NCBI GenBank assembly: GCA_001643675.2
Contig: LSRY02000030.1
Coordinates: 668,501-732,500 of the forward strand
DNA from: Monocercomonoides exilis
Taxonomy: Eukaryota; Preaxostyla; Oxymonadida; Polymastigidae
Direction: 5' to 3'
Length of the DNA stretch: 64,000 nt
Position numbers and translations under genes: made by a program. The notes below the pieces were generated by a model. It had not been told where the DNA came from. It saw nothing but the letters and a program-made list of their open reading frames with translations, and searched no databases. Below are positions 40,399 through 51,900 of this stretch, piece by piece. Every line of letters starts with the position of its first letter. Position 1 is the first letter of the stretch.

Positions 40399-41360
40399 TT
40401 CAATGTTGACGAGTCTTCTTTACGAATATTATTTGCTGCCAACATCGAAGTTATCCATCCATTTGCATAAAGCGATGGGTATTTCATGAAAGCACAAAGA
40501 ATGGAAAATGCAACACTTGTTGCTTCAGTGGCAGCAGATGGTAATTTATTTCCTTGAATCATTCTCTAGACAAGTGTCAAACAACCTGACGAACTGAAGC
40601 CTATTCTTTTCCCTTTTCATCACATCTGGCCTAACAAAAGTGACTGAATAAACAAACAAAATTTCAAGAGACACACTAAAACAGTTCTTCTCCCTTCCAT
40701 CGCAGAAAGAAGAAAGCGCATGTCACTGGAAACAGAGAAATGTCTTCTTTTCATCGATTCCCATCCTTCTCATAGGGATTCTTCAATTAGGAAAACAATC
40801 TCAGAAAATTACATAGATGTCGAAACATTCATCCCCCACTGGATTCACTTGTCTCAGCCACTCGAGGGATGAGTATTTGCATCTCTCAAAACTTCACATT
40901 TCTTCATCATTTGATGTTCCTTTATCTTCCTCCTTTTCTGCTTCAAAAAAAGAACTTGTCGACGAGCTTCCTTAAGCAATTCACTCCGCTTTCACTCCTT
41001 CTGCCATCAAAAAAGCTTCAGAAGAAAGCGGTGTCCTTCACAACACGTTCGGTTTGATTCTTCGCTATCAACAGGAATCATCAAAATACTGTCTCTTTTC
41101 TCAATCCAATCGTTTTGAATATTTTAGAAAGTTGTTCATAAAAAAGAACTTTTAGACAATTGGGAAAAATATATTGGGAGAAATATAGAAAAGGAGAACG
41201 AAAAAGACATGAAACAAGAGAAAGAAAACGAAAAAGATGAAATGGTAGAATTCAAACACAAAATCAAAAGAAAACGCTCTGACGTTATTTGAAATGAACC
41301 AAACGAAGAGGAAAGCGAAGAGATGCAAAGAAAACCAGGAAAAAGAAAGATAATTCGAAG
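40399..41360 (+). pseudogene. Pogo/Tigger-like DDE transposase remnant
   Basis: One plus-strand frame from 40399 reads FNVDESSLRILFAANIEVI, then RMENATLVASVAADGNL. After three stops it reads CLLFIDSHPSHRDS and IDVETFIPHWIHLSQPLEG. This order is that of the DDE_1 domain: the first Asp in NVDES, the second in the FIDSHPSH box, and the HxxHLxQPL box before the third acidic residue, as in pogo, Tigger and CENP-B-related proteins (known). A shifted frame continues AIKKASEESGVLHNTF and a Lys/Glu/Arg-rich end, EFKHKIKRKRSD, to about 41360. Stops at 40468, 40555 and 40567, among others, make it dead. The N-terminal helix-turn-helix was not found. Confidence 0.65.
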
Positions 41361-43889
41361 AATTGATTCTTCTTTTGAATTATTTTTAATTTTACTAAAT
41401 TTTTCACTTCAAAAATATGGGTCAGAATTAAAAAAATAAGTTGGGGTTATATGATAACCCTAAGATCTTATCCATTTACCAAATCTCATTTTTATCATCC
41501 TTCTTTTCTGATTTCAAAATTTTCTCTTGAAAACAATAGATAATGCTGGACATTTTTTCATTCCGCTATTGTTATGATTTTCCAAATAATGTTGTTCAGA
41601 ACAAAATTATAACTGTTAATTATTGCGACAAAATGGGATTTTATTTTTTGCTTTATGAATTTTGTTCCATTCATCTCCAATAATAATTTTTTTTAACAAT
41701 TTTTGAACTTATCTGTAATTATTTGCATTGTTATGGTTGAAACATAATGATAAGGTTGGAGAAAAAGTTTGGTTCAAATCACAGTTTTTTTCACAGTTGC
41801 AAAAATTAAACCTCAAATGAACGTGAAATAAATAACTTGATTGTTCAAGGTCAATAAAGAAAAAGTCTCTTTCGCTCTTTCTCTCTCTTTTTCTTTCTCA
41901 TCCTTTTTGTTCACCAATGAACATCCTTTCCATATTATTCCAATCATTCGGTACTCGCTTTCATTCCCACACAATATATACACCTACATGCAACATCCAT
42001 ACAGCTGATTGATGCAATCTTGAGACTTCTGTCTAGTGAGGCAATCTCCGTCTTATGAACAGTCTTCCAAAGAAGAAGAAGAAGAAATTGATTTTATCAA
42101 TCAATAGAAAAAAACATAACAAAGAAGTCCCAAATTGGTTGAGATGAAACAGCCAGCGGAAAAGTTGAATGTTCAGAAGAGGAAGATCACTCAAGAACTG
42201 TTTCATCAACAGAAGAGAATGAAGTGAACTGCCTCATCTGCTGGAACATGCAGAACAGAACGTTGGCCATCAAACACAGTTGATTTCATATGAAGAAATA
42301 AGGGAACGAAGACAATCGGATGGAAGATTTAAAAGAAGCATCTTCAAATGAAGATGAGGAAAATGAGGTTTGAGCAGTTGAATAAGAATCGCTGAAACAC
42401 AAATATCTTCTTTCTATCTCATGTTAAATGAAAACCTTCTGATTATTCAGAGTTCATCTTCTTTTCATTGCATTTCTCTTCAATCATCCACTCCATTTGA
42501 TGTCTTTCCATCAATCTCTCTCTTTTCACCTTCTTCTCTTCTTCGTCTCTTCTTCGTCTCTTCTCTTCTCTTCTCTCTCGAACATCACCACATATCTCGC
42601 ATTTCGAATGAACAATGTCACCATTCTTTTATTTGTCTGCCTTTTCTCTTTCAATCTTTCTCTTGAACTGAAATAGCCCTTTATGTTCTGCCTCTGATCA
42701 GACCAAACAGACACAAAAACGAAGGCAACTGAACAATCAGCGAAGAGTCGAGGCTCACAATCGAAGAATGAAGACCTTTCCTGTGAAGAAGAAGAAGAAG
42801 AAGAAGAAAAAGGCAATGAAGAAGAATAAAAAGATGATGATGTGGAATAGGAATAGAAATGTATTTTTTCTAAGCGTATTGTTGCTGTTTGGCTGACAGA
42901 GACGTGTGAATAAGTTTTGCTTATCTTTCTCTTTTTCAATTCACTTTTTCTTTTTTCTTCATCTCTCTCATCTCTCCTCTTCTTTTTCTTCTTTCTTCAT
43001 CGAAATTCCATGTTTCGGCTGATCTTCTTGAGCGTTTGCAGGAATGGCAAATACAAATGTTTTCTTCTTCTTTTCTCTCAAAGCTGATTTCGAAGAATTC
43101 TGTTTCTTCTCATTTGAATATCTCAGTCTTTGCTGCTTTGAAAGGCGGAGAATGTTTCATGAAAGACACCTCATCCTTTCTTTCTCTCTTTCTTCTTCGT
43201 CCTCATCTGGAACAGCTTCAATTGCATGATGGACAAATATCGCACTTTAAATCCTTTATACGAAGCACCTTTTTCTCTGCCTTTCTCCCTCTCCCTTTTC
43301 ACTCTATTTATGTTGCATTTAATCTTCACTTTTTCTCTTCATCTTTCCTTCTTTTTTTTCCTCTACGTCATTCCGTTTTCTTCTTGTCATGTTCTTCTTT
43401 CGTTGCCTTCGCTTCATTTCTTCTCTTTCTCTTTCTCTCTATCTCCAAAAGCATGACTCTCTCCCCAGAATTGTTAGGTTATCGCTCCATCTTCTCTTTC
43501 TTCTTCTTCTCTTTCTTCTTCTCTTTCTTCTTCTTCTTCTTCTTCTTCTTCTTCTTCTTCTCTTTCTTCTACTTTTATTCTGCTTTTCTTGTTCATATCA
43601 TTTTTCATTATGTTCCGGTTCATCTCCTCATCTCCTCATCTTCCCTCCTTCCTCTTTCCCTTTTCCAAATCCTCCGATTTCAACTCCATTCCAAAGTTTC
43701 TAGAATTCTATCAAACTTCATTCAATTCTGTATATTTCTCCAGAATTGTGAATCTTGTTGTAAAAGCATCAAAATGGCTGCTTCTATCTTGCAATCAATG
43801 GAAATGACGAAGAGGAATGACAAATCACATGAGAAGTCGGATGCTTTCTGAATGTGAATGTTGAAAGACCATATCTGTTCAAAAGATGC
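41361..43889. other. Spacer with pyrimidine-rich stretches, no gene supported
   Basis: 42700-42830 has one coding-like scrap (DQTDTKTKATEQSAKSRGSQ followed by an acidic run). 43040-43700 is TTC/CTT-rich with long Ser/Phe/Leu frames on the plus strand that look like low-complexity artefacts rather than a gene. Confidence 0.35.
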
Positions 43890-44937
43890 TTCTTCCAAAC
43901 GCTCTCAACAAACATGCCAAACAAACTGCTTTTTCTCTCTTTCAAGCTCATGTTAAGCATTGTCAGGCTATGCAACATGCATAACAGATAGCAGAATACA
44001 CGAATATCATCGTTGAATGCGATGTAAATAATAATAGTCTCAAAACTTCGAATCTTTTGAAAAAAGATAAAAAGGCTTCTCTTTCTATGGCATTCCTGTT
44101 CATAGTCATTCTGTATTCATTGAAAATACCCCATTTAAGAAAAATGAATGAAATCAAAAAAATCAAACCATCTTTTTGACTTGTATTATTTTCCCATCTC
44201 CAAGGGATTGGTAATTATCAGCCCAGTTGGCTGTTTTGCTCTCCAAAATTGAATCTCACCTTCACAAAAAAAAGCAGATAACTGGATTATAAATGGCTGG
44301 CAAAGAACATCATCGAACACAGAGAATCCCTTGTGAAGCTGACCATGATATCAGATAAAAACACATATTCTCCAAATTAACTCCTTTTCAAAACCCAATT
44401 CAACGCAATGTCTTTGCTGATGGCTTTCCAACTTGCTTCGTTCAAAAGGCAAATACGATTGTTATTGAGGCCTGCTGAGTGTCTCGCTCTGCTCGTTTCC
44501 TCCATTGTCCAACCCCTCAATTCCCTTTCCTTTTCCGCGAAACCAATCTCCCGATTAAAAATCACGCAAAACAAGTCCTGCGCAAAAGATATGTGAAGTG
44601 AAACATATTTCCCTTGAAATGAACAAGTGGTTCAATTCAATCTTTCTGCTATTCTCATCGCTTTTTCTGCATCTTGCTTGAGTTATTTTTCATTCAAAAT
44701 ATTGAAACTGATGTCGCGTCATATGTTTTGCAATATATTAATAAGTTCAAATTTCATGCAATTTTCCCCAACAAATTCACTTCTCGCAAGCAATCGATGC
44801 AAACAGCCACCCACTCCTCCATCTGCAAGCAAAATCCCTATTCTTCTGTAGCGATTTGACTCACATGGATACATCTGCGACTGCAGGTCTTAGCACTCAA
44901 ACATGCTCAGGCTGCAGCAAATCATCTATCTAATATT
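43890..44937 (-). repeat. 1 kb dispersed repeat, copy B (inverted)
   Basis: This copy is the reverse complement of 10340-11392, nearly identical in the middle and diverged at both ends. Like copy A it lies a few hundred bases upstream of a copy of the 425-residue gene family, in the same relative orientation. The interval between repeat and gene is longer here because of the palindrome at 44969-45284. Confidence 0.75.
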
Positions 44938-44968
44938 ATTTCTTAGAGTTGTGTGCAAGATCTGCACT

Positions 44969-45284
44969 TGTGCAAAAACCAGCACACTTGACATTTTCTT
45001 TCGAAATGCTCTTCCACTTTCAAACATGTGAAAGCGTTTGGCATTTTGATGGCACCTGTAATCTTTTTGTCCAATATTAAGTATTTCGAATGAAAAATCA
45101 AAAACAAAAAATTTTGATCAAAAGATCAAAAAAGATCAAAAATTTTTGTTTTTGATTTTTCATTCGAAATACTTAATATTGGACAAAAAGATTACAGGTG
45201 CCATCAAAATGCCAAACGCTTTCACATGTTTGAAAGTGGAAGAGCATTTCGAAAGAAAATGTCAAGTGTGCTGGTTTTTGCACA
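44969..45284. repeat. Near-perfect palindrome, 151-bp arms, 14-base loop
   Basis: Arms 44969-45119 and 45134-45284 are reverse complements with one mismatch (45111 against 45142). The outer ends are TGTGCAAAAACC and GGTTTTTGCACA. The loop is A/G/T-rich. No coding frame crosses it. It has the form of a foldback element or inverted-repeat MITE, or of a hairpin locus. Compared with the duplicated interval at 10043-10340 it looks like an insertion. No clear target-site duplication was seen. Confidence 0.9.
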
Positions 45285-45645
45285 TTCCATTATATAATTA
45301 AAGGTTTGTTACCCCTATTAAGTTTCCAGAATATATTTGGTTCATTTGTAATTAGGTTGATTTGTTTTGAGGAAAAAAGACAAAGAGTGATGATCGGGAA
45401 AGTTTTGAGATAATTTTTAATACACATTTTGAAGAGTATTTTTGCATTTTGTTTTGAAAAATCTCAAAAATTCCGAAAATGTATTTATTATAGTTTCAGA
45501 CTCGTTTTGCGATTGCACAAGCACTTTCATATGAACAAATATTTCAGAGTTTGTAATGTTCAATATGAAATGATTTGTTAAATTGGGAAATGATTTTTTT
45601 TTTATTTTTATTATTTTCATATTTTGAGAGTAACTTTATCGATTA

Positions 45646-46944
45646 ATGAATTCCGCTGACGCTGAGCAGAAACAGATAATCGAAGAAATGAATGGACTAA
45701 TGGAGAAAATGGATGAAAATAAAATTAAATCCGTTTTCATTGCAGAGCTATTCAACAAAATTCATGAAATGATCGAAGAAAAGGAACTTTCGATGGAAAA
45801 TGCCATTGAGTTATTGAAGTATTTTGGATATTGCGTAGTGCTGAAAAATGCATGGCGTGAATTTGGGAAATCTTCGTTGAGCAAAAGATTTGAGAAGATG
45901 ATAATTGAAGAAGAAAAGAAAACAGAAGAAAAGAATGAAAAGCTTTTGGTTGACCTTTGCGAATGCTATCTGACACTGCGTGATAGCCTCTCGGAAAAAT
46001 TGTTTTCTAACTGTGTTCATTGTCTTATGAAAGCTGCAATGAACAAAGAGGATAATGAAGAGACTCAAAAAGAAGTGGAAATAGCTTTGATGATTTTTAG
46101 TTACGTTGGCATGTGTTGTGCATGAACGTTTTCATTTCATTTTTGATATTATTTATTTATTTTTTTTTTATTTGATTTTTATAAGAAGAGGGAAAAAGAA
46201 CTGTATTTTGATCAAATTACAGAAATCATTATCATCAGGAGAATCACTATCTGACACGGTTTGCATATCAATCAGCGTGGCAGTTTTTAATTGACATTGC
46301 TGTCTGTGAAAGAAGATCAGGAGGTCTTGTCTTATATGAGATGTATTTTGGGAGAGAGGCAATAAAGGAACTAGAAGAGCTGACAAGATGTGTGGATTGG
46401 AAGAGAAAAAAAGAAGAAAGAGGAAAAGAAACGAAAGAAATGCTTATTATCGTGAGATGGATCAAAGAAGAAAAGAATAACTTATTTTCATTCAGATTGC
46501 GAAATGAAGAATCAGTTGGACTTCTCAGGAGTGTTGTTCAGGTGCTGAGAGCTGCGAAGGATGGTAACAGAAACATTGGTCAATTGTGCATTTTTTTCTT
46601 GAGAAATGCAGCAGTTAGCAAAGCTGTGGAAGTTTACGATTTGTTGAAGGGAAAAGCGATTGATGCTGTTTTGGAGGAGATTCAGCGAACAATGTTGGAT
46701 GACAAAATTGCGGATAACGGCTTGGAATTTTTTATGAATATTTCTGAAAGACTGAAAAAAAAGCAGAAATATGGAATGGATGAAGCGAAAAGAAAGACAA
46801 TAATAAAAGAGTTTTTGGAAAAGATGGAAGAAGAAGGATACGAAGATACCATCACCAGCTTTTATGAAACTTTAGAGTTTTTTTAAAAAAAATTATGATT
46901 ATTCATTATCTTTGAATATTTCTGATTATTTTATGAATATCTGA
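45646..46944 (+). pseudogene. 425-residue helical family, member 4, inactivated
   Basis: The main exon (45646-about 46111) reads MNSADAEQKQIIEEMNG ... EKNEKLLVDLCECY ... QKEVEIALMIFSYV, clearly the family. Lesions: the upstream micro-exon region no longer gives an open join, because the frame before 45646 has TAA at 45631. In exon 3 the frame ELYFDQITEII breaks near 46228 and resumes one frame over at HQENHYLTRFAYQSAW. A run of seven T near 46880 has one base too many, giving ETLEFF-stop, while the next frame continues to the expected LNISDYFMNI and TGA at 46944. An acceptor at about 46220 could hide the second lesion but not the third. The blocks FGREAIKELEELTRCVDW and KMEEEGYEDTITSFYE are intact. 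Confidence 0.7.
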
Positions 46945-48977
46945 GAAATTGAAATATATTAAACTTTGTAACTCAAAAAATATCCTTTTATTTTATTTTA
47001 TTTTATTTTATTTTATTTTATTTAATTTTTTTTTTTTTTTTTTTTCATTTCATAAAATTTTGGTTCCAATAAAGAAAAAGTACCAATAAAAAGATGACCC
47101 TTTTTACGATTTGTGTTTCGCTTTTCAAAAATTAAGATTTCTTTATTCTCTTCGATTTCTCTGTTTCGTTGTTGCTATTTTCTGAAATGCTTGATAAAAA
47201 TTATCTATCAAATATAATTTTTCTGGTTATCTGTTAATTTCAATCTCTATTTCTCTCTTATTTTCTATCTTCTACAAAAGAGTCAAGCAGAAACAAAAAA
47301 TAATTCAGCTTATCTTTCGTCTTTCTGGCAATTTCTGCTGTTGTTTTTCTCGTTCATTCTGTATGTTATGCTCAAGATTATCAAATTACTTAAAAAAAAA
47401 AAACAAAAGAAAGAAAGAAAAAGAAAATCTATCAATGAGAAGGAAGCTTTTTCTGTTCTTTATTCTTCATTTCTTTTTGCATCGGCATATCCTCTAATGG
47501 CTTCTCCTTCCTTAGTTAGTATGCTTGCCTGCTTCCCTCTTCTCATTTTGGCTTTTTTTCTTTAGATTGTTATCTCTTTCATTTTCTTGTTTTTCATTGT
47601 TCATTCATCTATCTTTTCACTCTTTTTGTTTCAAATTACTTTCTTGTCTTCAGTTTTATTCCTTTTCATCTTCTTTCATAAAAAAAAATAATTGTTCTTA
47701 ATATTCGTAAACATCCATAGCTCCTTCATCTTCCATTGTTCACTGATGAATAAAGCCAACAGCAATGTATTCGCATCACAAGCATAAATTGGAGAGTTGC
47801 AAGTGACAATGATGAACGAGCATTGCCTTCCTCGCTTAAATCACTCGAATCGTTAAAATTATGCACCCATTTCTGCTATTGTGGTCTTCAATATCACTTA
47901 TCAATCTATCTTTTCATCTTTCTTCTTCATTCTTTTCCTTAAAACTCTTTTTGTTCTTTTCTGCGTCTTCACTTATTTTTCGTTTACTTATTTATGTATT
48001 TTCAAATATCATTTCCCTCGATCTTGATCTGAGTGTAGTTCTCATATCTTTTCCATTTCTGTCTGCGTTTCCTTTCTCTAGTCTAAAACCATCACCTTTC
48101 AGAAATCCAATTTTTTGCTTTCAAACCATGTAACATTTGATGCTTGTGAGATTGATGAAAAAAATAGTCTACGATTTCTTTGAAGAAGAAGGGAAAATAA
48201 AATGCCTAATGTAAAATTTTGTAGGGATAAAAGAGAACTTCACTGAATGTCGATTGTATTATCAATTGCACACATTGCATGAATGAAATTGAGTGTTCAA
48301 ATGGCAAGGCAAAATAATATGAGTTAAACGAAGATGAAGAATGTTGAATGTCAATGATTTACGTTAAACTGTAATTGCTATGAGATAATAAAACGTATAT
48401 AGAAAGAAGAAAAGGCAATAAATTAAATTCAATGAAAATAAATAAATAAATAAATAAATTTCTCACAAAATGCAAAAAGGAAAATGCTTGGGAAATACTG
48501 TGATGCATTCAAGAAAAAGTTTCAACAAAAGAGACTAAAAGTTGGCTTCATCAACAAGAAAAAAACAGCCATAATCTTGATAATTTGAATAAAATGCACA
48601 CTTTCGTCCTTTTTCATTTATCAAAAATGATTGTTGTTATTTTTACGGTGATAAGCAATATTTTCAATCACTATTCTTGGAAATCATAAAAGAGACAAAA
48701 ATTTAACATATTTAAATAATTAATAGCAAAAGGCTAATATCAAAAAAAAAAAATTAAACCAAAAATAAATTTCATACGCTAGTCCATGTTACTTCTGTAA
48801 TTGCATTCTTTTTCTTTAACATTGATCAATATTACACAATTTAATTTCATACGGAAAAAATTGAACCCATATTTTTCCGCCATATATTTCCATATTTTCC
48901 GAGTTGCTTTATCCGAATAACGTAAATTTATGGGTTGATTTATTTTCCGTTTATTTGTAAAACAAACTTGAATTTTC
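46945..48977. other. AT-rich spacer, no gene seen
   Basis: Contains a TTTTA pentanucleotide array (46987-47025) followed by a poly(T) run, and an AAAT array near 48440-48462. Short frames at 47341-47565 and 47861-48133 are hydrophobic low-complexity and not supported. The last 150 bases should hold the promoter of the ABC transporter. Confidence 0.45.
46987..47025. repeat. (TTTTA)n microsatellite
   Basis: About eight TTTTA units followed by a longer poly(T) stretch, just after the 3' end of the dead family copy. Confidence 0.85.
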
Positions 48978-51900
48978 ATGACAGAGGATAATTCAATATT
49001 AAAAACTTCCAGCTGTAATTTGAAGCCCGATTCTAGTCAGATTAATGAAGTTCCTGAATCAAATTTGCAAAATGGAGAAAAGAACATCGAAATGGAAGGA
49101 ACAGATATCATGGAGAAGAAAGAGGTCATACTGTTAAATGATTCTGATAAGAAACAACAAGAAAAAATCACTTTTTCCGAAGAAAAGCCAAAAGAATTCA
49201 AAAGACTCAAAAATCGTGAAGAGAGCCATTTTTGCCTTTGGAATTTCTTCTTCTGTTTCTTCTTCCCATTTGTGTGCCGAACAAAGCCTCTTACAGATGA
49301 CGACATTTACGAGGTGCAAAAAAAGGATAAAACTTCGACAGTTTCCGAAAAGTTTATTGCAAGATGGGCACCACTTTACACAAAATATGTGAAAGAAATG
49401 GCTGAAGAAGAGCAAAAGAAAGCTGAAAATCCAGAGTTTGCTACGTTTTAAACCCTTATTGGATTTTTATTCCTTCATTTTTATGAATACTTTTTTCCCA
49501 GATATACAATGAAAAAAATTAAACCTCCACCACTTGCCGGAACTGTCATCAAATCCTTAATGAAGCCTGAAATTATATTTGGTCTTGTACTGCAGTTATT
49601 GGCGTTTGCTGGCACTTTTTATTTCTTATGCTCAATTTTTCCATAATAATGTTCTTAAATACAAAATATTTTCCTTTCCAATTTCTTCGCAATAAACAAA
49701 CAAAATACCAAATTATCTGAAATTTGAACATGAAAATTCAGAGTTGGATTTTATTTGGTACAGCCAATAATGATGAAAGAGGTTTTGAAGGCAGTGACAT
49801 TGAAAGGAATATATGATTCAACAAACGGAATGATGGGGTCGAACACTTTTCCGTATGCATCGGGGATTATACTGATGTTGTGCCCTATTTTGAATGCGCT
49901 GCTTGATGGATGTGGCTTTCGTATGCTTTACCATTTTGCCGCACAAATACGTGCTGCATTTACAGGAGCCATCTACGACAAGACGCTTCTTTTGAATATC
50001 ACAGCTCAGAGCAATATTGATACAGGAAGGCTTCTCACACTCATTTCTGCTGATGCTCGAAATGTGGCTGAGATGATTCCAATGTTCTTGATGATGCTAT
50101 GGATTCCAATTCAGATTCTTGTTCCATTTGGCTTTTTAATTGCAGATTTCGGTGCTTCCACACTCATTGCTTTGGCGGTTATTGTCGTTCTTTTACCATT
50201 TGAGGTTTGAATTAAAAAAAAATTTTTTTTCATTAGGAAATTTTTCGATATTTCTTTTCAATTTGTAAAAAACAGATATTGTGTGTTTCTGTAATGATGA
50301 CAAGAATGAAAAGTTATCTTAATCTTAACGATGCTCGAACAAAGATCACCAACGAGACACTACAAGGAATGAGAGTAGTGAAATACACAGGATTGGAAGA
50401 AGCCTTTATCGCAAAGATCAATGAACCCAGAAAAAAGCAAATAGATGCTGCAAAATCTATGACAACGATCATGCAGATTATGAATGCAATAATGCGTGTA
50501 ACTCCACAGCTGGTGAATCTTGCGACGTTCTCTGTTTACATCTTTACAAACAACATCACTCAAGATATGTTTGCAGTTTACGTGATGGCAAATTTAGGCT
50601 TCTTGACGCTGATGACGCAGCCGATGACGATGCTACCCATTATATTCCAGGGGATTGGGTTAATTAATGTGTCCATAACGAGAATTCGGGACTTTCTCAT
50701 TCTTCCTGAACTGAAAATAGAGAAGCGAGATAAGCCAAATGACCCAGAAGTTGCCTTGCTGATTGAAAACGGCACATTTAAATGGGGAGAACCTCCAGAA
50801 ATTCCACTTTCAATGTCAGAAAAAGCGGCTCTTAAGAAGAAGATGGCTGAAAAGAAGAAGGAGGATGCGCAAAGACAAAGAGATAAAAACAATAATACGA
50901 TTGAAACAAATGAAACTTCTCAACAACCAAATGCGACTATTGTTTCAGAATCATCAGGTTCATCATCATCATCAACAACAACAACAACACCTTCATGTCC
51001 TACACCGACATATGCTTCGGTGGTCGATGCTGGAACGCAGTCATCGTCATCATCAAAATCTCTTGTTCCCTCCACCACGCAATCTGATGCTGTTTGCTCG
51101 TCTGCCCCAGTCTTCGCGGAAACAGCTGCTGAAGGTCCTGCTAATGCGCCTCCGCCTGCAGATACGACACCCAAGCAGATCTCTCCTGCAACAACTGAAT
51201 CAAGTGAATCAGCACAGTTGTCAATGGAATCAGCAACAAGCACAACAGCAGATGCTCCAAAAGAACAGAAGGTGTCTGTGTTTGTGCCAACCCCAACGAC
51301 TGCCTCGTGTGATGGCGTTTCGAGTACTTCAGCAACACCAGCTCTTCCACACTCAGTGTTTTCAACCACTCCAACGCCAATATTCTCTCGCACGCCTTTC
51401 TCTTCTGCCTCTCCCAGTCCTTCTCCCACGCCTTCTGAGTCGCCTTCCGGTTCCAACCGCAACGAACCTGTCTTGCGGGATGTGAACTTGGTGATGAAGA
51501 AAGGCACACTGACAATGGTTGTCGGTGGTGTTGGATCAGGAAAATCGTCGTTGGGAGCAGCGATCATTGCAGATGCAGAGAAAGTGAGTGGAAAAGTGGA
51601 GGTTGATGGACAGGTATCATACTGTGCTCAGACAGCTTGGATCAACAACAACACAGTGAGAGGAAACATCACATTTGGATGTCCGTTTGAACAGGAGAAG
51701 TACAGCGAGACAATTCGTGTGTGTGCACTTGAGAACGATCTGAAGCTTCTGGCAGCAGGAGACCAGACAGAAATTGGAGAGAAAGGAGTAAATTTGAGTG
51801 GTGGGCAGAAAGCGCGTATTCAACTGGCACGTGCTGTGTATTCAGACAGAGACATTTACATCCTGGATGATCCTCTTTCGGCTGTGGATGCACATGTGGG

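Noticed and set aside
40409-40600. Minus-strand frame with EATSVAFSILCAFMK across the DDE remnant
   Set aside because: It looked coding at first, but the plus strand carries ordered DDE_1 motifs over a longer span, so the minus frame is a shadow.
43036-43851. 271-residue Ser/Phe-rich plus-strand frame
   Set aside because: Pyrimidine-rich low complexity with several overlapping open frames; no motif, no splice support, and no better than its shadows.
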